Shown piece after piece: positions 22,659 through 33,885 of a DNA stretch of 64,000 nt. The notes beneath the pieces are model-generated. The model searched no databases and was not told the DNA's origin. It saw only the letters and a list, made by a program, of their open reading frames with translations. The stretch's first letter is position 1; each line of letters starts with the position of its first letter. The position numbers were made by a program, and so were the translations under genes. This DNA comes from Phyllostachys edulis. Taxonomy: Eukaryota > Streptophyta > Magnoliopsida > Poales > Poaceae. Location: positions 64,752,877 to 64,816,876 of the forward strand of contig CM070548.1 of NCBI GenBank assembly GCA_036346405.1, given 5' to 3'.

Positions 22659-25600
22659 TACTACTACAAAAGGCTATCTTCGGCGCCTCATCACGCACGG
22701 TTGACCAAAACCGTCGATATTACATTCAATCACGAGCGGTTTTGGTTTAGAGACCGCTGCGTACTCTTCGGGCTCGCGCTAAAAACCGTCGTGAAGAGGC
22801 AATATCACGAGCGGTTCATGTTTTAAACACAATCTATGCAGGAAGTATCACGAGACGGTTCTAAACAAGAACGATGCGTGATATTAATTAGTATCACGAC
22901 GGTTCTTAACAATAACCGTCTGTGATAATATCGCTCGGCGTGAGTTTCTTCATCGCCGATCGTCTCGTTCGCCGCCATCCGCCCGGCTCCCGTCGTCTCT
23001 TCATCGCATCGATCGCTTCGGCTCGGCGTCGTCTTCGCTCGAATTTATTCCTTGTTTTATAAAAAGGATCATCCGCCATCTAAGATGATCATCCCCACAT
23101 ACTTATAAAAAATGTAAATGGTCGCCTCTTCCTTGTCGCCAAGATCGATGGCCTTCTGGTACTGCCTGCACGAGCACCTCTCTCGGTGTAAGTTGAGCCG
23201 TCTTCGCGGAAGAACACTGCTTGATCAACAAGTGTCTTCACTCCTCTGCCGCAGAAATTTGCGGAGCGGTGGCGGCCACCTTCCGCCGTCTTGACATCCT
23301 CCTCCGCCGTGTCTTCCGGTGATCTCCCACTTTCGGCGAGTTTACGCGTCATCGGCGTAGTCCTCCAAAATGACGTTGCACGTCTCTGGAGGCTTGCCGT
23401 CACTTGGATCAGTGTCGAGGCGGCAGATGCATCGAGTCGACTGTGCCGAGACCCCTCAAGCAAGGAAGAGAGCCTATGGGCTCAATTCTTCTTAGTTCAA
23501 CGATCGAGGTCTTTGGGAGACACTTTCGAACGAAGCGCGTCAGCGGGTGGGCGCATTTCAGCTTCGTCGTGATGATCGAGAACCGTCCGATCTTGACACC
23601 GTCGCCTATGAAGTATTGCGAGATGGAGATAGCACCTACCTTCGCCACTAGAAAAACCTTGTTTAATTATAGGTTTCTGCTTTTTTAATATAAACATATA
23701 ATTTCTTCATGTCATGTAAGTGTATATACTTGAGAAAAAACCATTTCACAGACAGTTCCATTATGGAACCGTCCGTGATATGGGACATATCACGGACGGT
23801 TCTATTATGGAACCGTTTGTGATATGTCCATATCACGAGCAGTTCTATTATGGAACCGTCGTGATAATTATCACCGACGGTTCCATAATAGAACCGCCTC
23901 TCGATAAGTCTCTTTATAAGTAGGAGCTAGCCCGACTTGCCGCTAGGGTTTGCGCTCTAACTCGCCACTCCCAGTGACCTTACTCTCGTCCGTTCCCTCC
24001 CGTCAGCTTGACGCTGCCATTCTTCCGTCGCCGACGGTTGTGGCATCTGGTGACCTTGCAAAAGACACTCAATGCGATAAGAGTGTCTTTTTCAGCGTCA
24101 CCGTTAGTTACAACTTCTGATGACGCCCAAACTCTCATCACTCCCAGCTCGGCCGCTAGGGTTTGCGCTTCGCCCTAACTCCGTTCCTCCCCACCTCGAC
24201 GCCGCCGACCTGCGTCGCCGTCGCCGCCGACCCCTTTAGCCCTGCTAGGGCCCTAGCCGAACTTTGCTTTCCCCATCCTCCTCTATTCTCCTCTAGATCT
24301 GTTAGCTTAATGTCTTTTGTTGAGTTTGATTTTTATGCATGAGCCTTAAGTTGTGTCCTCGATGTTTGTGTGATTTATGCAAGGTAAAGGAAATGGATGA
24401 GGGTTGTCTTTGGTGGTGGGAAGTGCCACCGTGGTTCTTGTTGTATTAAGGTCCTCTCTGTCTCTAACCTCCTTGCTCTGTGATGAAAATGGCTAGCTAG
24501 TGCTCTGCGATGGATCTTAGGGCTACTCTCGGTGTGGTGGGTTTGGACACCCTTGGTCTTGTTCTCTTCTTGATGAACCGCTCAATGATGTTAATAGTCT
24601 TATGCTGAAATTGAATTGATAATTAGTTCATATTAATAGTCCCTTGCTCGTGATGTAATGATGTAAATAGTCTTATGTGAAATTGAATTGATAATTAGTT
24701 CATATTAATAGTCCCTTGCTCGTGATGTAATGATGTAAATAGTCTTATGCTGAAATTGAATTGATAATTAGTTCATATTAATAGTCCTCTTGTTGTGTGA
24801 TGTAATGATGTCAATAGTCTTATGCTGAAATTGAATTGATAATTAGTTCATATTAATAGTCCCCTTGCTCGTGATGTAATGATGTAAATAGTCTTATGCT
24901 GAAATTGAATTGATAATTAGTTCATATTAATAGTCCTCTTCTTTGTGTGATGTAATGATATCAATAGTCTTATGCTGAAATTGAATTGATAATTAGTTCA
25001 TATTAATAGTCCCTTGCTCTGTGATGTAATGGTGTCAATAGTCTTATGCTGAAATTGAATTGATAATTAGTTCATATTAATAGTCCCTTGTTCATGTCGG
25101 TCAAGTTCTCCTACCTCTTGCGTGCAGTCGTCCTACCATTCCATTCATAATCTCTTCTCTATAAAGTCTCCAGCGGTGGTTGCTTGTGCCATTAAACCGG
25201 CATCATATATATATTATATATATATTATTAAATGATCTCGACCACTTTAGGAAATTAGTCCACATGACATGAGAAGAATGAGGCGGTATCCACGGGCAAC
25301 CTCATTGAGCCTGTAAGTTTAAAAAGTATGGATGCAAAGGCGTTAGGACATGCAATTACAGATTGGGCGTCGCTATGTTGAAAAGTGGCGTTGATGCCAA
25401 CTTCTCCATTGGGAAGTGGCATCATGTATTAGCAACCAACAATTCTTGAGCATGTAATTGTCTTTAAAGCCAACAAGAACACCAAGCAACAAGTTGAAAT
25501 TCTTTTGAAATATGAGAATGCCCGTGGCTTGGCCTCATCCTTCTCATGTCAGATGGACGATCCACCCAAAGTGGCCGAGAGACTACGTAACAATATATAT

Positions 25601-25941
25601 ATGATGCCGATTTAATGGTACAAGCACCATCGCTGGGCCTTTATAGAGAAAAGTCATCACGATTTGTTCCAGCCACAAACCGTCGTGATATGTGCTTATC
25701 ACGAGGCGGTTTGTGGCTGAAACCGTGCATGATATGTGCTATCACGAGCGGTTTGTGGATGAAACCGTCTGTGATATTACTTATCGCAGACGGTTTGAAC
25801 CACAAACCGTCTGTGAAAGTATACATCACAGACGGTTTGTGATGACCTCATGTCATCACTGACCCATAAACTCAGATGGCTCACGAAACCGTCTGTGATG
25901 ACGTTTTTGAACCGTCTGTGAAAGCCTTTTCTGTAGTAGTA
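22659..25941. mobile_element. CACTA (En/Spm) element, non-autonomous
   Basis: The ends are TACTACTACAAAAGG and, inverted, TACTACTACAGAAAAGG, flanked on both sides by CGTA (22655-22658, 25942-25945). Subterminal arrays of ACGG-centred palindromes with AAACCGTC/GACGGTTT and ATCACG words lie at 22700-22935 and 25660-25930, with a further internal array at 23740-23905. No transposase domain was recognised in its 3.3 kb. The interior holds a minisatellite (24594-25096), a TA microsatellite near 25207-25230, and GC-rich gene-like blocks. A full CACTA would encode TNPD and TNPA; this copy would need them in trans. Confidence 0.8.
24594..25096. repeat. Minisatellite, seven units of 72-76 bp, inside CACTA
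   Basis: TATGCTGAAATTGAATTGAT starts at 24601, 24674 (one base shorter), 24746, 24821, 24895, 24971 and 25045. Each unit contains AATTAGTTCATATTAATAGT and a variable linker TTGCTCGTGATGTAATGATG. The copies are very similar, so the array is probably young. Confidence 0.95.
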
Positions 25942-26747
25942 CGTATCTCCATACGACTAGTCCGTATTTGATCAAACTGAATGACCTGCTCATGTATTCT
26001 CCCTTTGCATCACGATATCTGGTTGAACTCCATGTGAGATAATATATCATCTATGGACTGTTCAATACTTTCTCGATCAAGTGTCGGATAACTTCATGTG
26101 GTCGACTCTTTGACCACTAGTGGCATGGCCATGCACTTTCTTTATCCGACCACATCGAGGGGCCAACAGATATCTTTCCTGTTATGTTATGAGGGGCAAA
26201 TCCCATATCCGACCAGTCACATTCCTCCGCATGTTTCACAGCATACCCGAAAGCTACCTTTATAACTACCCAGTTACGGAGTAGCGTTGGCAGCCCCTAA
26301 GTGCACTATTACACATGTAGGAAATCATGCTGACCTCAAGTCTAAGGATTATACATCATCATTGCTTGAGACCAACTAACGACACATAAAATCATAACAA
26401 TCTCAACGGTGTCTCAAGGTGGGTCAATCCAACCCCATGTTCTCTAACATGTGTTCACATTATCGATTCGATGTCCCTATATCCATGACCGATGAAACAT
26501 GGTCATCAATCAATACATGTGCTGGTTGATAAGTCACTAGTGTTCTGACCAGTGACATCCGACCTGGGATACATTTAGAACGACATCATATAAGTTAAAA
26601 GAGTTTCACCAACAAGTCACATACTTGTTAATCTTTAATTATAACCATTGATTCATTCAAGGAACATAATAGCATTTATTCAGTATCTCATGAACATAGA
26701 CGTGATACATTCATCTCCGTGATTGCCTCTAGAGCATATCACCAACA

Positions 26748-27862
26748 CAATCCTCACTAACAAGAGCTTTCTCAAAGCATCTCTATGGCTCTGCCTATAC
26801 ATACTTTATAAAGTGTAGAAAGAGGTCGCAAACCGAGTAGTCGCGGGCCTCACAAGATCTCTCTCATCCGTCAACTCCCTCATTGCATTGAGAAGCCTCA
26901 AATGCCTATAGATGAATGTTGTCACATGCCTTGGTTTGGCAATCCAGCCCTTGAACTCCACCATACCGCCGATGTCCTCAAGCATAAGGTTCAAACAATG
27001 GGTAGCACACGACATCCAATATAGACTGGGGATTCTCTCCATTAGAAGCTTTTCCGTTGCCTTATAGTTAGCCCCATTGTCGGTGATTACTTGAACAATA
27101 TTCTCAGCACCGATCTCATCAATATTTTTCTCAAGTTGGCCAAATAGTTAGCATCATGTACCTTACTTGATGCATCAGCTGACCCCAAGAAGAAAGTCCC
27201 ATCTGGACTGTTGATAAGGAAATTGATCAAGTGCCTTCCCCTCTTATCTGACTATGCATTTGACATTAGTGAGCAACTATAATTTTTCCAAGAAGACTCA
27301 TGCTTAGCCCTCAACTAGCTTACTTCCATCCTTTCCTCCTCTAGCAATGGAACCCTCAACTCATGATAACTAGCCAACTTCAGCCCATGCCCATACTGCC
27401 CAATTGCTTCAACCATCTCCTCATAGCTCCTTGAGTTTACGACATTGGATGGAATGCCGTTCTCATAGAAGAACTTAGCAATGTACTTGATCGCCGTATG
27501 TCTTTCTTCCTTGCTCTCTCCACTCCTATACATGCTGAGTTGGTTAACCCCTTGGGTATCTCTTCTTCAATGTTGACCGGCACCTTTCATGTGGTCTTGT
27601 TCATCCATGCTTGCATTTATCTCATGATCTTAGTAGTGGTGTTGGGGCACTTAAGAATATCCCCAAAACCCCCAATGAGATGTTGCTTTAACCTCTTAAT
27701 GCCTGAGTGCACATGCTTCCCACAAAGGGAACATTGCACCAGATCCTTGTCTTCAGTAGGCTAGAATGCAAATTTCCATCTCGGGTCATTCGACTTGGCC
27801 TTCCTCTTCAAATCCTTGGATGGATCATAAGTCTCACCGCCTTCCGCGGCTTGCCTAGACAT
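26748..27862 (-). pseudogene. hAT transposase piece A (BED finger and DUF659 core)
   Basis: The ATG at 27862 opens MSRQAAEGGETYDPSKDLKR. A nonsense codon follows WKFAF, and then comes a BED-type zinc finger, VQCSLCGKHVHSGIKRLKQH. After more stops and a frameshift the frame reads KYIAKFFYENGIPSNVV and, further on, QVITDNGANYKATEKL and PSLYWMSCATHCLNLMLEDI, which are DUF659/hAT core motifs. The copia element interrupts the gene at 26748. Several nonsense codons show it died some time ago. It is called hAT from the motif order and from the 8-bp duplication around the whole element. Confidence 0.85.
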
Positions 27863-28180
27863 CTGTAAGCACACAAGCTGTAAGCACACCACAATCAGAG
27901 AGCAAAAGAAGGGAGCAGAAAGTAGAGAGCAAGAAAGCAAAGAAGAGAGCAAGAAGCAGCAAGCAAAGCAGAGAGCAAGAAGCAGAGAGAAGAAAACAGA
28001 GAGAAAAGGAAGTAGAGTAGAGAGCAAGAAGAAGCGCAAGAGCAGAGAACAAGAGGCAAAGCACAAGCAGAGCATAGCAATAGTAGAGCATAGCAATAGC
28101 AGACCAGAGCAGAGATCAAGAGGCAGTGCACGAGCAGACCAAATCAGAGCAAAATGAAGAGAAAATCAGAGCAGAGCAAA
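27863..28180. repeat. Purine-rich low-complexity tract (AGAGCA/AGAAG)
   Basis: About 300 bp of AGAGCAAGAAGCAGAG-like words on the + strand, a CT-rich leader on the transposase sense strand. The minus ORFs here (LLLLCSAC-type peptides) are low-complexity artefacts. Confidence 0.8.
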
Positions 28181-29780
28181 GGGAGAAGATGAAAGGAGGG
28201 AAAAGGAAACTGACCTGAGCTGAAGTGACCTCAATGGAGGTAGTGACGGTGAGGAGTGGAAGGCGACCAAGACTGTCGGGGCCAATGGCGACAAGTTGTA
28301 GGGAGGCAGCGACCTTCTTCGTACAACAACGACGACAGCGAAAATTAGCCGGAGAGGGTCGGCAGCGGTGACGGAAGTGAGCTGGAGAGGGGTAGCAGCG
28401 TCTCGTCCCTAGCCTTACTCAAAGCCTCAGCCCCCAGATCTATTTTCTCTCCCCTCCTTTCACATGAAACCCTACCCGTTGAAGAGGTTTTCCCACCAGG
28501 CGCTTGCCAAACTCGGCTAGACGATGCCCAGGTGACCATGGAGTCGCCCAGCTTTCCTAGGCGCTCGCCTGAGTCCTTGTGGCCTAGGCAAATGATCCTG
28601 GTGTCTGCCTCTAGCCGACAGAATGACCTGTTGTCGACGCCTAGGTGATGCCATGACAACCCTGGCATTGACTCTTTAGCTTAGGTAGCATGCTCTTTCT
28701 CAAACTTGTTCTCGTATATCACATGTAAATGCTGAAAATGCTAGCATCCTACCGGTTAAATAGAGAGCAAATTAAGGAGCGAAGAGCCACGCCACGACCA
28801 CGTCGCCCCGATTGCTTTTGCACGTAATTGCACACGGCTCTACTTCGGGTTCGTCTGCTTTTTTTTTCTTTGCGCGCCTGCGAATAGAGCTGGCCAAATG
28901 GGCCGGGCCTACCGGGCCGACATGAGGCACGACACTATAGGCCCGGCCCAAGCACAGCACGACCCGCATTGTTCATGGGCCGTGTTGGTCCAGCACGAGA
29001 CCCCAGGCCGCCACCTCGTCACGGTGGGCTAGCCCGACATGGCACGAACAGTGTTGGGCTGTGTTAGGCACGACACGGCCTAGGCACGGCCTGTGTGGCT
29101 CGAGAGGCACAGCTGCAGGGAGGCGGAGGTGAAGGGCCAGAGGCGGTAGCGCCGGAGTAGAGGGAGGAGGAGAGCGTCGCGGCGCGGCAGCCGCAGTCTT
29201 CTTGTGATCCAGAGCGAGGAGGAGGAGGGCATCGCATGGAACTGCGCGGGCGCACGGCCGAGGAGAGGAGGCGAGGAGGCGGGCTAGGCGGCAGCGCGGC
29301 GCACGAAGCTACGCCTGCGTGGACCGATTGTCGAGGAGGCGTCGACGAGACGACGAGGCTGTCGAGGAGGCCGCGGGGTCAATGATGCGGTGGGGCCGTT
29401 GAGGCGCGACAGGGCCGTGGGGAGGCGAGGAGGCATGGGGAGCCGAGGAGGCGGTAGGGTCATCGAGGCGGCGGGGTCACGGGAGGCGAGGAGGCGAGGG
29501 TCATGGGGAGGCGATGAGGCGGTGGGGTCATAGGGAGGCGAGGAGGTGGTGGGGTCATGAGGCCGTCTTGCATTCTTTGCACTGGCAAGACGCAAGCGAG
29601 AGGGGTTGGGGAGAAGAAGGATCTGCGAGGAGAGCCGGGCCATGTTGTGCCGTGGGCGTGCTCGTACGACCTGACCCAAAATTTCGGTCGTTAGGGGTTT
29701 TTTTGACCCTTTTTTGACCATTTTTGACCGTTGGGGTCTTAAAAAATAGAAAAAAAATCAAAAAATTCCAAATTTTTTTC

Positions 29781-29789
29781 TATAAATAG
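29781..29789 (+). promoter_or_regulatory. hAT transposase TATA box
   Basis: TATAAATAG lies 264 bp before the transposase ATG. A plausible 5' UTR intron follows (donor GTAAGAGG at 29943, acceptor TTTTGCAG ending at 30036). Confidence 0.65.
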
Positions 29790-30044
29790 CCACCACACCC
29801 CCCCTCATTTAGCACCCCTTTATTCTGCATTCTCTCTTTGAAATTATGTTGTGCAAATTCAAATCCGTGTTGAGCTAATTTGGCAAAATTTAAAAAATTT
29901 GTGCCAAAATTTGGAAATTTCAATTTTCGTCAACAAGTCTGCGTAAGAGGTACAATACTATTTTTGTAATACTTTTATTGTTAGTTATTGTTTTGCTAAG
30001 ATGAAAGTAGTAATAGTGTTAGTTTCGATTTTGCAGTTTTCGTT

Positions 30045-32177
30045 ATGGATAGTCCTTACGATAGCTTTGCTCTTGGTGGTTACGGACTTTCATCGGAGGA
30101 AATTGCTTCTATGGAGGTGGCTGCGGCTACCTCAAACCAACCGGAAGTTTCACCGGAGGAGCAAAGTGGACTTCCGTCATCAGGATCCACGTCAGCATCA
30201 GGCTCAACAACAACCAGAGCAAAGAGGTCGAGGCCGTCTACATCGGGAGTGTGGGAGAATTTCGACAGGACAACCAAGCAAGACGCAGCGGGAAATGAGG
30301 TACCATATGCTATTTGTAAAATTTGTTGCCATGAATTGTCTGCAAAGTCTATAGGTGGAACGGGGCACTTGATTAAACATGCTACAGGATGTCGAACCAA
30401 GCAAGGATTGATGATGAGGTAGATGGAGCTGCAATACAACCCCAACGGTATGGTATCTAGCTGGGACTACGATCCTCAGGTAGCCCGCCAATCTCTCTGT
30501 CGTTTAATTGCTTCTGAGGATTTACCGTTAGGCTTTGGCGAGTCTGCTTCTTTCTAAAATTACATTAGGACTGCGCATAATCCTAGATTTTCTTCCGTTT
30601 CTAAACAGACAACAACCAGAAATCTAGTGAAATAATATAATGAACGTCGTAATAAAATAAAGGAACTATTTACTATGTGCACATTTTTGGTGGCCCTGAC
30701 CTTGGACATATGGAGTGGTCAGGCTAGGGAGGATTACCTTCGTGTAGTTGCGCATTATATTAATGACGACTGGGTAATGGAGAAAAGGATTATAGCTTTG
30801 AAATTAATTGATGTAGCACACATGGGGGAGAATATTGCGAACCGTATTATCAAAGTCGTGGAAGACTTTGGTCTTACAGACAAAATATTCGCAATTACTT
30901 TAGACAATGCCACTTCAAACTCTAGGGCCATGGACATTCTTACTCTAATGTTGAGTACATATGCCGATTCCTTCTTGCTACATCAACGATGCGCTTGTCA
31001 TATTATCAACCTTATAGTCAAATGTGGTCTGAAGAGGTTGAGTCTGTATATTAAAGCTTTTCATGATGCGATTTCTTTCTTGAATAATTCTAATGTAAGA
31101 ATAGCACAATATAAGAACTTCTGTAGGGCGATGGGTGTACGTCCAAGAAAGTTCGGTTTGGACATGGAGGTAAGGTGGAACTCTACTTACCTCATGCTTA
31201 AGAATCTTTTACTATACAAGAGAACTTTTTCTGTATTTATTCAAACGCACTATCCTAGCACTGACGGTACTATACTATTAACTGAGCAACATTTGTTCGT
31301 TGCTGAGAAGATACTATTGTTTTTAGAAATTTTTTATGAGGCAACTGTTGCTTTGTCCGCTGTCTACTATCCAACATCTCCTATCATTGTGCATACTATT
31401 TTACGGATTGCTACTCGATTGAAAATGTTTGAAAATGACTTAGTTTTACGCGATGCTGTTGTTTCCATGAAATTTAAATACCTTAAATATTGGAGAGAAA
31501 TCCCTTACCTATATGCATTTGCATTTCTTTTAGATCCTAGGGCTAAAATTGATGCATTTGGTACTGTACTTGATCTTCTTAGTAATACTACGAGGCTAGA
31601 CTATACTAACTATTTTGCAGAAGTTCGTTCTCGGTTATACGAGGTTTACCAAAGGTATGAAAATAGGTTCCGGGGAGTCCGTTTGCGACGACCTCTAGTA
31701 ACCCCCACCTCAAGTGGGAAGACAAATATGTGGGGCGCGATCTTGAGTGCCTCTTCCTCCAGGTCCAGGTCCAGGGCTTCTTCGTCCTCTTGTACACCAA
31801 CGCCTGCTCAGCCAAGACCCACAAGGAGCGGAGAACTATCCACCTATTTGGACAGCGATACGATGGATTTTAACTCAAAAGGCTTCGACATCTTACAATG
31901 GTGGCAAGCCCATAAGGTAACATATCCCGTGCTATCCATACTTGCACGTGATGTGTTAACTGTTCCTATCTCTACGGTTTCCTCTGAGTATGCTTTCGGT
32001 CTTTCTAGAAAAATATTGGAGGAGAGAAGAATAAGTCTTACAAGTGAGAGGGTGGAGATCCTTCCAACTGTGAAGGATTGAGAACAAGCTGATTCACGAA
32101 CACAACACTCTGTGAAAAATCCAGAGTTGTCGGAGGTGTTCGAAAATATGTACTTATACAATGACACTGACACATAG
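30045..32177 (+). pseudogene. hAT transposase, one frame with four nonsense codons
   Basis: A single frame of 710 codons runs from the ATG at 30045 to a TAG at 32175, with no indel. A BED zinc finger lies at residues 91-116 (C91, C94, H108, H112 in AICKICCHELS and GHLIKH). The catalytic domain starts at LTLDIWSG (about residue 221). CACHIINLIVKCGL and MEVRWNSTYLML follow. The C-terminal hAT dimerisation region holds DILQWWQAHKVTYPVLS, then STVSSEYAF, then RKILEERR. Stops interrupt it at 30420 (TAG), 30555 (TAA), 30633 (TAA) and 32079 (TGA, where a tryptophan is expected in KDWE). It resembles the plant RICESLEEPER-type hAT proteins. As it stands it cannot make a full protein, but damage is light. 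Confidence 0.9.
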
Positions 32178-32302
32178 AACAAAGATATATCATGTATGTA
32201 GAATTGTAGAGCTATAGGCTGTACCCTTTTTCCTTTGCCAAGGTTTTCTCATTTTGAGTTTTTACTTAGCGAAGGTTTTAACGAGGCAGCCAGTTGAACA
32301 TT

Positions 32303-32308
32303 AATAAA
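32303..32308 (+). terminator. Candidate poly(A) signal of the hAT transposase
   Basis: AATAAA 126 bases after the ancestral stop codon. Confidence 0.5.
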
Positions 32309-33027
32309 GCTCTTTATTACATTTTCAATATGATTGTCTTTTTTTTTAATTTTCATGTCTACTTCTGAATTCTACACATTTTTCTATTTTTTTTGGATTT
32401 TTTTTGTTCTGATGGGCCAAACGGGCCACATCTGGTCCGACGGGCTGAACGGGCTCGTGTCGGCCTGGCACGGCACGAATGCCCGATGGGCTGTGCCTAG
32501 GCCGCCTCCTCGGCCCATGGGCTAGCCCGACACGAATAGTAGCTGGGCCGGAACGGGCCGTGCCTAGCCGGACCCGTGCTGTGCCGGGCCGGGCGGCCTG
32601 TTTGGCTAGCCCTGCCCACGAGGCCTCTGCGTTGTCGCCATGGTCCCTGCTTTGAGCCTTCCAATCTAACCCCCCTGTGTTCTTTTTCTCCCCCCTCCCC
32701 GCCCCTGCTTCCACCACCGCTAGGCGGCTGTGCTCTCGCCGCACCACCCCCTCTTCCCCCTCAACCGCCCTTCCTCAATGCCGCTCCTCTGCCCCCTCTT
32801 CTTTTTCCTCCGCGCCTCTGCATGCACCTCCCGTCCCTTCGCTCCCAACAACGGCGAAGCGGTCAGCCTTTTGCTCGCCACCCCTCTTCCCAGATAGCTC
32901 CTCGCCTGGCCTTGATCCGATCTTGCAGATGGCCTCGCCACGCTGATGTGATGCCGGACGCGGTCACTGCCACCGCAGAACAGTGACTCCTCCGCAGCTG
33001 AGTCATCCTAGCCTCTTCCAACTGCCG

Positions 33028-33885
33028 ATGGCGCAAGCTGAAGAGTGTCATCAAGCTCTGCCAGCTCCCCCTGGACCAGCAGCACCGCCAGGGCCCACCT
33101 CCCCCTTGTACTCGGACGACTCCGACGGGGAGGAGGAGGCGACCGATGACGGCAGCGGCGGTGAGGAGCGGGTCAAGCCACCCAAGAAGTGCCGGATCGA
33201 GTCACGTGGCGACAGATCCCGCCATCGCGAGGTGAAACGTGCCGCCGAATTAATCGACGGTTTTCTCTTTGCTTCACTGTGCAGCTGGTTCTATAACGCG
33301 AGATCTGCTCCTCTCAGATTGGTGGGGGAGGGGCGACATCGCGAGCACGCCGCAAACGAAGCAGCTACCAGTGCCAGGTTCGATTTGTTTGTTGTTTGCT
33401 AATCTCTTCCTGGTCGATGTTGTGACTATTTGTGCCTTTCTTTAGAGAAGAAATTGAGTTTTTTTTGCGAGTTGGATTTAGTGATGGCGAGGACGCCGCC
33501 GCTACCTGATCGGAAGGTGCTGGAGATGATTCTTGACAAGCTGCAGAAGTGCGTGTTTCACATCTTTTACATTTACGTGAAATGAGATTTGGTTCAGGAC
33601 TTAATGAGCTCGACTTCTTCTACTATTGTTTGATTATGTTGGAAGGATACATACGGGGTATTTGCGGAGCCAGTGGATCCGGAGGAGGTGAGGGCGTTTG
33701 TTCATTTGTCATGCTTGTTGGAGTTGCTAATTTATTAGGGGGAGTTATTGAGTGCTAATGATGCGTGGTTGTTTTGATTGATGCAGTTGCCTGATTACCA
33801 TGAAGTGATTGAGCACACAATGGACTTTTGCACCATCAAAAGGAAGCTTGCCAGGAATGCATATCGCTCATTTGAGCAATTCGAG
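33028..33885 (+). pseudogene. 5' part of a bromodomain gene (BRD7/9-like plant type)
   Basis: Exon 33028-33231 opens MAQAEECHQALPAPPGP and has an acidic SDDSDGEEEATDDGS run and a basic PPKKCR patch. Later exons are 33482-33549 (PPLPDRKVLEMILDKLQK), 33646-33687 (DTYGVFAEPVDPEE) and 33787-33885 (LPDYHEVIEHTMDFCTIKRK and on to FEQFE). Together these are the Z helix, ZA loop and A helix of a bromodomain, the acetyl-lysine reader of chromatin. The usual HPMDFGT is HTMDFCT here. The B and C helices, with the acetyl-lysine-contacting Asn, were not found downstream. The donor after LQK reads AAG-TGCGTG, consistent with loss of one G. An exon between 33283 and 33378 is possible but has a stop in the expected phase. 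Probably a truncated duplicate. Confidence 0.7.

Larger units (their letters stand above)
16659..26747 (-). mobile_element. Ty1/copia LTR retrotransposon, minus strand
   Basis: The two ends are TGAAGAGATACAGG (16659) and CATATCACCAACA (26747), flanked by CAATT (16654-16658) and CAATC (26748-26752), a 5-bp duplication with one change. On the minus strand the LTR begins TGTTGGTGATATGCTCTAGA, a start common in grass copia elements. Order from the 5' end: LTR, primer-binding site, gag, protease, integrase, reverse transcriptase. RNase H and the start of the 3' LTR are deleted. The 5' LTR is split by a CACTA element. The insertion sits inside the hAT transposase frame. Confidence 0.9.
21909..26747 (-). 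repeat. Copia 5' LTR, interrupted by CACTA
   Basis: The two parts, 21909-22658 and 25942-26747, rejoin across the CACTA insertion at the word GCTCGTA/CGTATCTCC and give an LTR of about 1.55 kb. The LTR contains recurring TACGACCAGYTCGTA words on both strands. The low-coordinate part matches 16659-17367. Confidence 0.85.
11067..28665 (-). mobile_element. hAT transposon, broken by nested insertions
   Basis: The termini are inverted: AAGGTTGTCATGGC at 11067-11080 and, on the other strand, CCAGGGTTGTCATGGC from 28665. They are flanked by an exact 8-bp duplication, CATTGACT, at 11059-11066 and 28666-28673, the hallmark of hAT. Its transposase reads on the minus strand in three separated pieces. 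Removing the copia element (16659-26747) and the LTR-derived insertion (about 11.5-16.55 kb) leaves about 2.5 kb, with the BED finger first and the DUF659-type core after it. A C-terminal dimerisation domain was not found, so the original element was probably already shortened. It is the oldest layer of this nest. Confidence 0.85.
28885..32614 (+). mobile_element. Second hAT transposon, near full length
   Basis: The ends are TAGAGCTGGCCAAATGGGCC at 28885 and, inverted, CAGGGCTAGCCAAACAGGCC from 32614. The flanks are CCTGCGAA and CCCACGAG, which differ by three transitions and look like a decayed 8-bp duplication. Subterminal zones at both ends are full of GGCACGACACGG/GGGCTAGCCCGACA words, typical hAT transposase-binding repeats. 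It has a TATA box, a transposase frame and a poly(A) signal, all on the + strand. It starts only 211 bp beyond the duplication of the first hAT. Confidence 0.85.

Noticed and set aside
23089..23697. Overlapping ORFs in the CACTA interior (for example minus 23409-23648)
   Set aside because: Possible captured exons, but no family is recognisable and frames conflict. Not called as genes.
29284..29721. 145-codon minus ORF between the second hAT's left end and its promoter
   Set aside because: Low-complexity Pro/Ala/Arg sequence from GAGGCGAGGAGGCGG repeats; no domain.
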